Of a DNA stretch of 64,000 bases, positions 29,298 to 54,140 are shown in pieces. Under the pieces are notes generated by a model. The model did not search any database. It was not told where the DNA came from and saw only the letters and a program-made list of their open reading frames with translations. The translations under genes and the position numbers were made by a program. Numbering within the stretch: the first letter of the stretch is position 1; each line of letters opens with the position of its first letter. The DNA comes from Datnioides undecimradiatus (lineage: Eukaryota; Chordata; Actinopteri; Lobotiformes; Datnioididae): contig WARS01002812.1 of NCBI GenBank assembly GCA_008933995.1, positions 186,001-250,000 of the forward strand, in the 5' to 3' direction.

Positions 29298-30156
29298 CTA
29301 GCTGGTCCAAAACATCCATCCGCTCTCAGGTCAGCCCACCTTGGCAGAGCCGTGCCTGTCTCTGGACGCATTTCTTACCTTTTTTCTTGTTGCACCTCCG
29401 CCTCCATTAGCCGACGAGCTGGTGCTGAAACGGCCTCTCGCGCGCAGGCGGACGCACGACAAACACCCTGTTCACCTGCGCTCCTGCACGTCTCGCCTGA
29501 TCGCAGGTCGTCGTCGGTGCAGCGTTTGGTCCATTTTCGAGCGCCGGCTCGAAAACATCCTGCTAATGCGAGGCTGTGACGGCGACTGCCCCTCACGCCG
29601 CTAACGACGGGAGCTGACGCTGCGGGGCAGAGATGCTCCACTCGCAGCGTGATTTACCCGTCACAGGGCGTATATTTAGTCCTGTCAGCCATGTTAAAAT
29701 GTGCGACAGCGCTCAGGCAATGTGTCAGCACCTGCACACTCTGGTGCACACACGGACACACACAAAGCACATTACTGAGCTAATGAGTGATCGTCCTCAC
29801 GTTGACAGCGTGATGGGATGTGGGTTGGAGCATAGCAACAGGACCTCGGGGCAGGTTGAACGGCACAAAGACCCTCTTGTAGTCGTCTGTCCCTCCCTGT
29901 GAGCTCCTGGCACATTCGCCTGTCATGCGCTCCTCTGTGACAACAAGTCTCCAATGTCTCCTTCTTCTATCACTCTTTGATTTCGTGTGTTCAACGTGAG
30001 CGGGCGGTCACATTTGTCAGCGGCCGACGCCAGTCTGAAGCGCGCTTTGTGCGGTTTTCGCTTCGCCCTCTCGACCGACCTCACCTCCGGCCTTCAATCC
30101 GCTGCGGCTTGAATCTAAGTTTACATAAATGTGAATGTCAGGTGGTCAAAGCGTCC

Positions 30157-30186
30157 GGGGGGAGGAGGGGGAGGAGGGGGAGGAGG
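30157..30186 (+). repeat. G-rich GGAGGGGGA tract
   Basis: GGGGGG, GGGGG and GGGGG runs separated by AGGA or similar. A polypurine minisatellite-like tract with only three long G-runs. Confidence 0.85.
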
Positions 30187-32682
30187 TGTCTGTGTTTTGT
30201 GCCGTCTGCCTGCCCGAGAAAGTTGATGAGTTGACAGGATGAACTTTGGCCAGCCTGCCGTGTTTGCATGCAAGAGAGCAGTCGGCCAGATCTGCGCTGG
30301 TGATGTAATGAGGATGTTTGGCCCTGCAGGGATAATGCGCCGCGACCCGACCGCTGCTCTGCACCGCAGCGCATGTCGAGGTTTGGTTGTTTCCAAAACC
30401 CACGCTTCTTTCTACCCCCTCCACCTTTTCATAAACACTCCATCTGTTGAAACTATTCACAAACACTCGCCCTTTCGCTTTTTTTTTTTTTTTTGCTTCT
30501 CTGAAAGTTTGCGTTTTTCTTTTTTTAACCTGCGAGGCAAAAAGCCCGGAAGCACAAATCACAACTCGCCTCGAGGGGCTTAAATAGGAAGAGCAGCCCG
30601 CTATCTCCCACAGACAGGCGTGCAGCAGAGAGCCGCAGATGACGCGTTGGCGCAGCTTTTAAATGTGCTTTCTGTTTTTACTGACGCCCCAGTTGCTGTG
30701 GAAGTAGCCGCGGCCACGTGCGCCGGACCCGTCAACTTACGGGCTTAATTTTACACTCCGCCGTTTTTACTCTGAGGTGTTATTTATAAATGCTGACAGC
30801 TCGGGGTGGGTGTGATATCGCAGGGCTTCTGTCATGGAGCAGCTGGACTGTAGGAGGAGAACAGAGGAGCATGGAAGTGGAGCGGCGAGGCGGGCGAGGG
30901 GGGTGTTTATTTTAGACCTGCTTTATTTACCCGGACAAATAAAGAGGGTGAAATGTGTCCAGGCGTGTCGCGTCTTCGCAAACTGCTTTTTAAATAATAC
31001 ATCGCTCATAGCTGCAACCTGCTGAGCTCCAGACCGTGATCGTTAACCCTGCAGAAGCTTCGGGCATTAGGTTTTATTTGATTTCTAGATTATTTATCAT
31101 TTAAATTTGGACTTTTTTTTCCAACATTTTCATTCATACTCAGCTCTGCCTGCACCGTTTACGTCAATTAAAGGGAAAAAAAGAAGTGAAATCAGCTAAA
31201 AGGTTTGATAATTCCTCAAATTTACACTTTTTTAAAGGATCATACCATATAGTTCAGCCAACATGCACTGAATTTCGTAGGATTGAATGATTGAATGCAA
31301 GGCGTGACTGGGGAGGAACCGGTCACGCTTCAAGTCGCCCAGCTTCAGCGTGGCAGGAAGCGACTGAATCAGCGGGTAAACCTGCGAAACGCCTCGCGCT
31401 GTATAATTCTATCTCTTGACAGTCAACAGCAACTGGCCCGGACTAGAATAGACTCCCTCAGCTCAGGTCCAATCAGGTGTCGCGCCTCAATAAGAGCTCG
31501 TTTAGCTGCTGAATGATTATTAATTGGTTAATTAATAATTACAGATGCAGCCTTTTTAGTGAAATGCCACCGGCGTTGCTTCAAACACTGACCCCTCCAG
31601 ATGGTTCGCCCATATGCCGGCGGGACGTTCCAGCTCCTACGATCCAAGAGACGACCTCCAAACAGGATCACAAAGTTCGGGTGATTTATCGCCGTCTCGC
31701 TTCCTGCAGTCATATCGGTGTCACATCAGATCATATGCTCCCAATATGCAACATCATGCAAACTGATTTTCATGCAGAAAGACCGCATGTGGTGAAATAT
31801 TAGTGTCGCTGCAAGGCTTATCCAATAGGGTGCGGCGTGACGTATGAAGCAGGAAGTGGCTCCTGGCAACCCTGAATTCAACCTTGGGGACGAGAGCTTG
31901 AGTCACTGCAGCAAAACACAGCTGGTGTCAAGAGGCGTTACAGGCAGATCACTGAGTTTCTACCATTAATGAGTCATACTGATGCAAATAATCCAGCTCA
32001 GAATCCATTTTTACAGTAAACTGTCGATTTAATCCCTGTAAAATCTGTATTTTTCTCAAAAAAAACCACATGAATCTGTGTTTTTGTGAAACGTGTACAT
32101 GCAAAACTTTGGAAAACATGGCCACTGTGAACAGGATCATGTGAAGTTGGTCTGATTCTGGCATCAAACGGGTTGCTGTGAGTTGTATGAGTGAGTAAAT
32201 ATAAGTTAATAAGTTAAAATGCATCGAACCAGATTAAAGTCTGTCACACGTGGCTCCAACCTGCAGTGGCACGACAGCTTTCACTGCCATGTAAATGAGG
32301 AGTGCAATGCATTTCCTGCTGAATTCAAGCCTTTAACCACCCAGAAACTGCATCCATGCATCCCAAAAAAACGCCGCAGTGCGCTTTAACAAGTGGTTGT
32401 TCGTTAATAGATCCTTTTTAAAACGCAGTGAAACCTGCTGCAGCACCGCACGCCACGTTTCGATTGTGGCGTTCACAGGGCTCCGGTTTAAAGGAGCGCG
32501 GTGCGGCTGCATTGAATGGTGGGTGGCACTTCAGTTTCCTAACAGGAAACGCTTACGCTGATGAATGGCGCTTTTTCCTCGGAGGAAAGAGTGGGTGACA
32601 CAGGTTTGTGTTCGATTTCACTTTGTTCGCCTCGGAGCCGGCGAAATGAACACGCCGCCGCGTTGTGACACCCTGGGGGATT

Positions 32683-32707
32683 TAAAACAAAACAAAACAA
32701 AACAAAA
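32683..32707. repeat. (AAAAC)5 pentanucleotide repeat
   Basis: Five AAAAC units in stat5 intron 1. Confidence 0.93.
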
Positions 32708-34076
32708 CCCCCCTCAGCTGGGCTTTAAAACACACTCACACACTCTGCCCGCTCTGATCTGAAGACTGCCGCGGGCTAATTGAGGACAGCACAGACGCTG
32801 ATGATGATTCAGGGCCGGTACAGGAGTCACTGCGGTGTTGTTCCTGTTGCCTGGGCGGCTGCAGATGTAATATAATGCACACTGGCTTGCAGCGTGAACA
32901 TCATCGGAACATATCAGTCAGCAGAGGAGGATGTCTGCTACTTAGATCGCTTGGCCTCGCACAAGCACGCTCACCCGGAGCCTCTCCCTGTTTGGAGGCT
33001 CATGGTGTACTGAATACTTTGTGTCTTTGGCAGAACAAACCAGCGAGGTCTTGGCTCGAAGCTCTATTTTCTTTTCTCTTCTCCTTATCGTGGAGCGAGT
33101 CCGACTTCTTCTCTGTGCTTCACGTTCAGAGCTGATGGACTCATTCGGAGGTGATTATCTCCCGTTTTGCATCGTCGAACTGGCGCTGATGCGTGACACA
33201 CATGCGCTGTTTCGACTGGAAATCCGTCTCAGTCGACAACAAAACGCGTCCGGGGCAGGAACGCGCTTCGCTGGATAACTCGGCCCTTGAGGCGAATGAC
33301 GATTTAGTGCCCCCCCCCGGGGTCGTTTTAAAGCAGCTGAACAATTGTGAAATATGAATATTTGGGGTTTTCAGGAACAACAACGGCAGAGTTGAGCGCT
33401 CGCTTGTTGTGGTCCACATCCCGACGAAGACAGAAAGCAGTCTCCCATTCCTCCCTAAAGCAAGAGCGGCTGTTGGGCTTGTAATTCGGTGTGAAGTGGG
33501 TTGGTTTGAGGCAAGACAGGAAGCAGGGGCAGAGAGTGACATGCAGCGAAGGTCGCCAGCTGGAAGCGAACCGGCAGCAGTGTCGCCGCCACTGAAACGC
33601 TCCGGGTCGGCTTAAACTCCCTTTGCATTGTTTCGCTCAGTGTTAAGTGCTTTTTATCTGCACATTTAGCAAAAAATGGACAATTCACCCGTAACGGCCT
33701 GGTACGGAGGACCCCGCGCAGCTGCGGCGGGACTCGTTTGTTTTTAGCAGTTGCGTAACGCTCGCTGGAATCCACTCTCCTGGTTCCTCATGCAGCCGTC
33801 CTCCACTCGTAAATATGCCACGATCCTGCACGGCGGGCGAAAAAGAAAACCAGGGTGGTTGCTCCCTGCATCCTTGGCCGCGTTGCGTGATTTCTTTGCC
33901 TTAACTTGATGTCGAGCTGTGTGTGTGTGTGCGTGTGTGTGTGTGCGGTTTAACGTCAGAGAGAACAAACTCACACGCTGGAAGCCAACGTGAATTCATT
34001 CAGTCAACTGGCAATTCATCAGCAGGGTGAAATGGGTGTCAGGTGTTACCATGGTGTTCAATTGGTTTAGCTTGGC

Positions 34077-34369
34077 GTGCGTGTGTGTGCGTGTGTGTGC
34101 GTGTGTGTGCGTGCGTGTGTGTGTGAGAGTAACAGAGACAGGAGAAATCTGTTGGCAGTGCAGTTTGCAGACAAGTCAAATTGGACAACACAAAGTATGT
34201 GCGAGCCTGAGAATGGCTTTGGAGAGCGAGCCAATGTCTTTCTCCCTCTGTTGGAAAAGAATGGCAGCAAAGATAAAAGAGAACATCAACTGCTGATCTT
34301 TGAAGCGCGAGCCAAGGCGAGAGTCAAGTGTGTGTGCGTGTGTGTGCGTGCATGTGTGTGTGTGTGTGC
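34077..34369. repeat. Pair of GTGTGTGC-rich repeats flanking 190 bp
   Basis: Imperfect GT/GC runs at about 34077-34126 and 34328-34369 flank a unique stretch. Both share the GTGTGTGC phasing, so they may be related by local duplication. Confidence 0.85.
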
Positions 34370-36139
34370 ATGCATACGCTCATAAATCCAGGGAGCGGAC
34401 AGTTGGACAAAACACTTAGCGATGTTTGCTGTAATCCAAATAGAGCAAAACAAACTCAGATCTGAGAAGTGACATCAGGGTCGAGTCAGCAGCTCTTAGC
34501 GCCCGACGTTACGCTGTAAGCCTCCGATATGCAACGGGAGAGCTGCTCTGTTTGTTCAACTTTGTCCCCCGAGACTGCGCGATGTGCGATTCATCCTGCT
34601 GAGATAATGCGAGAGGCCTCTCCTCTCAAGTAGCATCACTTTGTTTCCTGAAAGCCGAGCCAGCAGCCGCTTTATAGACCCTGCTATGGGAAGAGGAGCA
34701 CATTAGCGAGCGCGAGCCAGAGCAAACATCTGTGACAAGTGCGGATATCGCCGCTGGCATCGACACACATGGCTTATCGATCACAGATTGAGGAAGGATG
34801 TCACGATGCGGTGCTGAGCGGCGTCTGGCGTCTCATTGTTTGGTTAGATTCATAAAACCGTCAGGAGCTCCGGGAGCTGGGAGCACGCAGACCTGCTGAA
34901 GAGGTCAACGGTTCAGTCTCATGATGTGTTCGCTACCTGTTAGCACACGGGACTGCTCAAAGACATAACTTTCAGTTGTAATGGAGAGAGATCCTTTCAG
35001 GTACGTACAGAGTTAAACTGAAGAGACAAGAGGACGGACGCGGGCGGTAAAGTAAAGATACTCGCATATTTGTCTGGAGACGTCTGCCGGCATATGGGTT
35101 TCGGCTGTTCTGCCTCTTCAGCGTCCAGCCAGGAATGAGAGCTGCCTCAGTCACGATAAGCCCGACCTCAGAGCAGACGGTCGCGGCTTTCTCTCAGGCT
35201 GCGGTTCAAAAACACCACGCGGCAGCCATGACGCTCCTCCGGCCCCTTGATCGGGCCGAACGCCCTCTGCCTCCGAGGAGCAGAGACGCCCGAGACAGAG
35301 CTACAAACAAGATACCAGCCTGTCTTCAGCAGCAGCCTGGTGCCTGCATTACCCACAATGCTTCTTGAGCAACATTCGGAGATTTGCTATGCTAGAAGCG
35401 GCTAATGTAGCCTCCAGCCGCTAGCCTCAGAGGAGATGAGGAGTGGTCTCCAGAGGTCTGCAAGGTTCCCCAGATCTTTTGCACCGTTAGACTTTATCTT
35501 CATCCTCCAGTCGAGGACGTGAGGATGAGGACAGAGGGACGAATCAGAGACCTACGGCACCTGTCTGCGTGCACACTCTCAGTGCAATCCAACATCCAAT
35601 TAAAGCATGAGCTAACATGAGCCACATTGTTTCCTTCGTGATGTTCGACCCGTCCAGTCGTCTGAATCTGTGCATTTATAGGCACTGTAGGACCCATCGT
35701 TAGTGATGTCACTGTGTGAGCGCTATATTATTTAAACCAAAGAGCCATAAATCAGAGCTAAGACAATAAAAATGAGGCTGTATTAGTTTTTCCATCTTTA
35801 CAGAAACTGTAATTTCATTCAGTCACATTTAAAATTGCTTTTACGTCTCCAGCGTCTCATCACTCGCGGCTGCTCGCGGATCGATACGTAAGAACGCGTC
35901 GCTCGTGTACTTTTCAGCGTGGGAGGTTTGATAAATTACTTCGCTGCGTCGACAAGTCCAAGACAGCTGGAATGAGCGAAATCTGTTCAGTGGACTTTCC
36001 CTTTCAACCTTTCAGGCTTTTTGCTGCAGCTCTGGTCCTTGTGAAAAAAGAGAGCTTCCTCAGAAGCACCCAAGGTTGACTCACTTCCTCCTTCTGCTTT
36101 CTCTCTCTCTCTCTCTCTCTCTGTCTGTCTCTGTCTCAG

Positions 36140-36203
36140 GTTTGTGGTGCTCCTCTTTAGAGTTTCCTGCTGTTACATGGTGACACAGAGCTGAAGGCAA
36201 GAG
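36140..36203 (+). other. stat5: Candidate alternative or second stat5 5'UTR exon with a short uORF
   Basis: A long pyrimidine tract (36099-36137) leads into CTGTCTCAG, followed by 64 nt and the donor GCAAGAG|GTAAGAT. Both splice signals are close to consensus and lie on the stat5 strand, 3.1 kb before the ATG exon. Inside, ATGGTGACACAGAGCTGA is a five-codon upstream ORF (36177-36194). Size and position suit a 5'UTR exon, but such acceptor-donor pairs also arise by chance in 30 kb of intron. Confidence 0.4.
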
Positions 36204-37808
36204 GTAAGATAGATTATTCTCTTTTTTCTTTTTTTTTAAAAATCTGCAGTAAAGTCGGTGGTAACGCAGGGACACGCTGCGGCGTTTAGAGCTTCCTGTA
36301 AAGACAGAAAAGTGACAAGTGGAGAGAGTCTTTAGTTTTCACAGTTTACCATGGCGTTTGGATGTTGTGGTTTGTCAGAGCGAAACAGCTGCTGGGAAGC
36401 AGCTCATCCTCCTCCTGTTGGAAGTGAGAATGGAGGCGCTAATGGTGGGTAATCAGCGCATGGAGTCTCCACCTTTCAAAGAGCTGCTAAAGAGCCAGAC
36501 AGACCAGTAAACACCGGTGTGTCCCACTGTCTCGTGGCAGCGCAGCACACCCAGTTTGTAGCTTTGCCTCCCGGCGTGCTCTGTGTGCCAGTCTGTCCGT
36601 CTGACACAGGTTGGTACAGAAAAGACAGTCCTGCACCCACAATCGGTGTCACAGAAAGAGGTGGTAGGAAAGGTTTTGTGCTCTTCCTGTTCAGTTCCTC
36701 CCCCATCAGCTGATAGTACGAGTGTTTGTGCTCTCGCTGCTGATGCCCTCACAGATAAAACGTGCACAGAGCTCGTTGGAAAAGCACCTAATTGTCTTTT
36801 GAAAAACATGCAGCGAGTTCGCCTGGGTACGCGCTCGATCTGGGCCGCGGCGGAGACAACGGAGCGCCGTGCGTTTGTGAATCTCAGCCTTTCAGGCAGC
36901 AGAGACGTCGCTGACCAGCCGGGTCATATTTGCATTGATCTGATTAAATGACGCTTCACCGGCCCTGTCCGTCAGGACATATGGGATGCAGCACACCGGA
37001 TTACCCTGTCTTATCAGCAGAAGATGCCGCATTGCTAATTAACCGCACAAATACATATAATAACTACATATTATTTCAATAAAACATGACACATTTCAGC
37101 TTTAAGGCCGTGAAGTTTCAAATCTGTCGTGCTAATCTTTTATGAAACAGCGACTGATGTGTTAAACGCTCCAACAACCTGCTTTTCCCTGAGATATCGT
37201 AATTTGTGTGTTTTATTTGATCGGTGCAGACTAATTTCCCTCAGCTGTGGCAGTCACAGGTCCCTTAGACTCCTCTGCCACGTGCGGTTTGGTGTGATTT
37301 CAGCACAGTTTACTGAAACCATCTGTCAGGATTTATGGATCAAAGCTTTTGCTCCACGTCGAGGTGAACTAGCAACAGTACACTGAGTCATAGATGCGTG
37401 AATGTGACCGCCCGCTGAAGTCTGTGCTCTAGTCTGCAGTCCCCGGTGGTTAGGAACAAGCTAAAAGGTCAAAGGTTAGAAGTTCAGGACTCGTTCATAG
37501 CGATATGAGTGCAGGCGCATTAGCACAGGCTGACAGGATTAGTGTCTACAGACGCAAATATCGTTCTGAGCTCATCTCAGATAAACACACATATGAATGT
37601 ATGTGTATGGGGGGCGATTTGTGCCACATTGGTGTCTGGTGATCATGTGTTATTTGTCATATTTATTAATTATAGGACAACTTTAGAAGCGAAACACTTG
37701 TGGAGCTGCGTGAGGGACGGAATCAAACTTCAGTTCAAGACTAGCTTCTGTTCTTGATGATCAAATTCAGGTTTAAAGTAGGAAAACTAAAGGAAACCGG
37801 TCCCAGAT

Positions 37809-37829
37809 CAGCAGCAGCAGCAGCAGCAG
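37809..37829 (+). repeat. (CAG)7 trinucleotide repeat
   Basis: Seven CAG units in stat5 intron 1, not in a coding frame. Confidence 0.95.
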
Positions 37830-38032
37830 CATGGAAATGCCTTGTGGGTGTTGTGGATGTTGTAAACTGTTGGTGTGATTAAGGAAATGAGCCAGAAAGA
37901 TAAAGTGAAAGAGAGACAGAGAGACAGATACAGCAGATTAACTCTCTTCTCTGCTATTCTCCTCTGTCCTATAAGTTAGCTATTAGCTTTCTATGCGTCA
38001 GTTACGTATACGATGATACACAAAAGATGCAT

Positions 38033-38034
38033 GC

Positions 38035-38065
<31 letters not shown>

Positions 38066-38122
38066 TTGTCAAGAAGAACCACCGACACCACAAGCACTTA
38101 CCAATAAACACATGCACGCACG

Positions 38123-38157
<35 letters not shown>

Positions 38158-38169
38158 CACACACACACC
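38033..38169. repeat. Twin (CA)n microsatellites
   Basis: CA runs at about 38033-38065 and 38126-38169 separated by 60 nt, 1.1 kb before the first coding stat5 exon. Confidence 0.95.
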
Positions 38170-39236
38170 ACAAACTTCCCGCGTACTCATATCGCTCAGT
38201 CTTTTACTGACAGTGACTGTGCCACTTTTTGAGAAAGCTGAGTGGGTGTGTTGACTGGAAACAGGTTGCGTTGACCTGACGCAAAGTCCTCTCAACCAAG
38301 ACTCCGCCGCGCTTCGGCGAGGAGCTCCAGTTTAAAGCCCCTCGACGTGTTTGCAGCGCACGTGACCGGCTCCACCTCAAAGGTTTGGAGCAGCAGTCGT
38401 GAGAGGGAAACCAGAAACAAGTGTAAGTTTCATTTCACCGAATCTTAACTCTGCGAGCTGGAGGCAGCGTGTCAGGAAGTTCACTTCATTGTGGATCCAG
38501 ACATTTCCTCCAGTTTGCAGCGATAATAACAGCAAATTTACCACTTTTTTCTTTTTTAAAAAGGCTCCTTTGAGTTTAAAAAATGAAATCTTCATGGTCT
38601 CAGGGAGGTTCGATCAGCTCCAACGAGCTGTTAGTGCTAGCCTTATCTCCCTGAAAACATGTTTGTCATGAATTTATCGTGCATATTTTCTTCTTCTTCT
38701 TCTGCACCAGCAGACTTATTTGCATATAAGCCCGTTTGGTTGCGTCACACCAATTTCATCTCTAACGAGAAAAGGCGCTGCGAGGTCGAGCAGCCGGTGC
38801 ACAAGAGGCCAACGCTGCTCTAATTATAGCATCTGATATGTAACGTGTACCTACACGGGCTGAACGACACGCTCCTTGACCTAACACTCCCATCACCACA
38901 GCACCAACGGTGGCAAGCTAGCTAGCCAGAAATGCCAGTGACTGACACCTGCGTTGGTCCCTGCAGTCACTGCTTAAATCGAACCTCGTACTTTTGTTCT
39001 TGACTTTTCATTTTGGAAAAACTACAAAGGTCTGCAGATACGCCACCGCTGCATGCACCTTTGCTTCAACGTTTGGAAGAACTCAAAGTCTGCGAGTTGT
39101 TGTTCAGGGGAGGGGCTGGTGAGCAAACAGTCAACAGAAAGTGATAGTTTCATAATTACTTCATGTTACATGCCCTCAAATGCTCTCTGTCTCTCACCGT
39201 GCTCTTCTTAAACCGTATTTCCCGCTCTTTGATTAA

Positions 39237-51987
<12,751 letters not shown>

Positions 51988-52876
51988 CCCTTGACCTTTC
52001 TAACCCGCGACAACACCAAACGAACCCCGCCTCCCACCTCGCCCCACTCACATTGACATTTCTCATGGTTTAATTCCACTCATTTCTCTTTTTTTCAGAT
52101 AGTTACAATGTGAAATGTTAATAATTGTTGTGATTTTTGTTTTTTTGTTTTTTCTTTTCAGCATGACGGCATGCATGTCGGTGACTTCTCTTAGTTTTAC
52201 TCGTGTCCATAAGTGTTTGTAAAACAGACTTGGTATAATGCAAAACCTCCGGTGTTACAGTATTGTGCAAAAGAAGAAAAGGTAACGTTCACTCACATCG
52301 TGCATGCATTTCCAATTGATTTTGAGCAGATTTCAGAAATGTGCTACTGTACGAAGTCATTTTAAAAGCTGAATGTTTTTACTTTGTCATATTTTCTTTG
52401 TAAATGGGTTATCAGTATTTTGATAGTGACATTGAATTTGCCCTTTGACAACAAAAAAAAAGAAACTTTGGTGAAGAGTTTTGCTTTTGCTCTTTAGCAG
52501 CGTCGCTCTGCAGAGTTACAGCCGTTTTGTTTTTTTGTTTTTTTTTTGTTTTTATTTTGAATCAATATACACTAACCTGGCGGCGGAGCGACTCTCCTCG
52601 CTCTCTGCAACTGACGGCACGCGCATCAGCACACGGTACACGCGCGCGAGTGTACGGCGTGTTTGTTCCGATTAGTTCACCAGCTGACGGAGGGCGCGCG
52701 CGCCTCCCTCGCTCTCACAGGGCTATCTGTCTTCTGTCCGTACACAGAGATGCAAACCGAAGCATTTACCCGGCGCTGCCTGCTCGTCCTCTCAGGTCCC
52801 TCTGTTCCCCTCATCAACGCTACCTCGCATCATTCTACTGACAGTCGCTGTTGCTATTGATTCTGTCCATCCCGCG

Positions 52877-52902
52877 CCACACCCACACCCACACCCACAC
52901 CC
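52877..52902. repeat. (CCCACA)4 minisatellite in stat5 3'UTR
   Basis: Four hexamer units on the mRNA-sense strand. Confidence 0.93.
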
Positions 52903-53243
52903 GTAGGTACGCTCATTTGGTTTTGATCTTGCCGTTTGTGCTTCAGATGATCCCGGATGCCTCTGTTTATGCTTGAAACCTCTCACCTGGTGAAGTCTAG
53001 AGGCATGTGCCGGCGTGCCTGAATGTTCCCGGCCTGACCCCACTGCCCGCTCGTCCACGTAGCTGTCACTTGTGACACTCGGGCAAAAGCTAAAATCCCT
53101 GCGTGACGATGATGCAGCGTCACGTCGAGCGCGTTTGTCTTGTCTTTGATCCAGCTCTCGTTGTGCGTCCCCCCGCTCTGCTGCACACAACAACACAACG
53201 CACACATTAGACTAATAGGAAAGGTCGCCCCACTCCTTCCTGT

Positions 53244-53244
<1 letters not shown>

Positions 53245-53277
<33 letters not shown>
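53245..53277. repeat. (CA)n microsatellite in stat5 3'UTR
   Basis: About 33 nt of CA on the mRNA-sense strand, a possible hnRNP L ligand. Confidence 0.96.
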
Positions 53278-53279
<2 letters not shown>

Positions 53280-53851
53280 GCTTCATAGAATACATGAAAA
53301 GCCTTGCACCTCAGGAATGAATCGCTTTGCTTAGCCGATGTATAAGCCAAATAGAAAATGATCTATGTATACAGAATATATGAATTTATTTTCTCTATCA
53401 TAATTCTATTTTATTATTGTTTCTCTGGCGCCCCGCCCCTCCACACAAGCCCCGCCCCCCTCCCTGTTGAATGTAACCCCTCTGCACGACCCTGTGGAGG
53501 ATTTCCCGTACAGACACCTCCTCCTCCTCCTCCCAGCTGATCAGAGAGCCTGCGCTGCGCTCTCGTGTTTGTCCGACAGACATTACAGTATTAAAGATAC
53601 ACCCCCCCCCCACATCTTTTCCTTTCTTCCTCACACTTTTTGAGATCTCGCGCCCCACGGCCCGGTCTTGTGATATTTTATCCTCCATCACCATTACTCC
53701 CATCGAGCTCTGTTCCACTCTAGACTGTGTATTTTTATCGACGATGTAGATGGCGCTGTGTGCTGTTCGATGTATGTACCATTGTTTGTGGTTTGGGTTT
53801 GCCCCTTGGAGGTTTCCCAAGAGAAACAGCTGTTGAGATGAAAAAGAAGAA

Positions 53852-53857
53852 AATAAA
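53852..53857 (+). promoter_or_regulatory. stat5: stat5 proximal polyadenylation signal AATAAA
   Basis: Canonical hexamer about 1.86 kb after the stop. A second AATAAA lies 67 nt downstream. Confidence 0.6.
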
Positions 53858-53918
53858 GTTTTATAAATAATTTTAACTCGACCTGTAGAAGCGCAGAGGA
53901 TTTTGATGTCACTACAAA

Positions 53919-53924
53919 AATAAA
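53919..53924 (+). promoter_or_regulatory. stat5: stat5 distal polyadenylation signal AATAAA
   Basis: Second canonical hexamer, just before an (ATT)n run and then T/GT-rich DNA typical of a downstream element. Confidence 0.55.
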
Positions 53925-53932
53925 TGCTGTTG

Positions 53933-53957
53933 TTATTATTATTATTATTATTATTAT
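53933..53957. repeat. (ATT)n after the stat5 distal poly(A) signal
   Basis: Eight ATT units just after the AATAAA at 53919. Confidence 0.95.
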
Positions 53958-53959
53958 TT

Positions 53960-54140
53960 TGTTTACGTGTGCGTGCAGTCAACTCAAGCGGAGAAGGTCG
54001 GAGAGGAAGAAGCTCCCGCGGATTCAGCAGGAGCGTGCAGCGTAGAGGCGCAGGTGCGTCATGTACGCGCAGCTGAACGCGCGGGCGTGAGCGCGCGGCT
54101 GTCAAAGTGCCGCGCCGCGGAGACACGCGCAACACGTGAC
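53960..54140. promoter_or_regulatory. CpG-rich block with CACGTGAC just after stat5
   Basis: Dense CpG begins within about 40 nt of the stat5 poly(A) region and ends with CACGTGAC (54133-54140). It looks like a small CpG island or promoter, but no gene start can be tied to it. Confidence 0.3.

Larger units (their letters stand above)
51988..53940 (+). other. stat5: stat5 3'UTR with two poly(A) signals
   Basis: About 1.9 kb. It contains T-rich runs (52123-52160, 52527-52560), a (CCCACA)n tract, a (CA)n repeat and a C-run at about 53602. ATTAAA at 53590-53595 and AATAAA at 53852-53857 and 53919-53924 are candidate signals; GT-rich sequence near 53960 could be the downstream element of the last one. 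No intron or protein-coding frame is credible inside it. Confidence 0.65.

Noticed and set aside
38718-38725. Octamer ATTTGCAT motifs (also near 9733, 36928 and 55630) as a POU-factor signature
   Set aside because: Scattered singly over 46 kb; the number is only slightly above chance.
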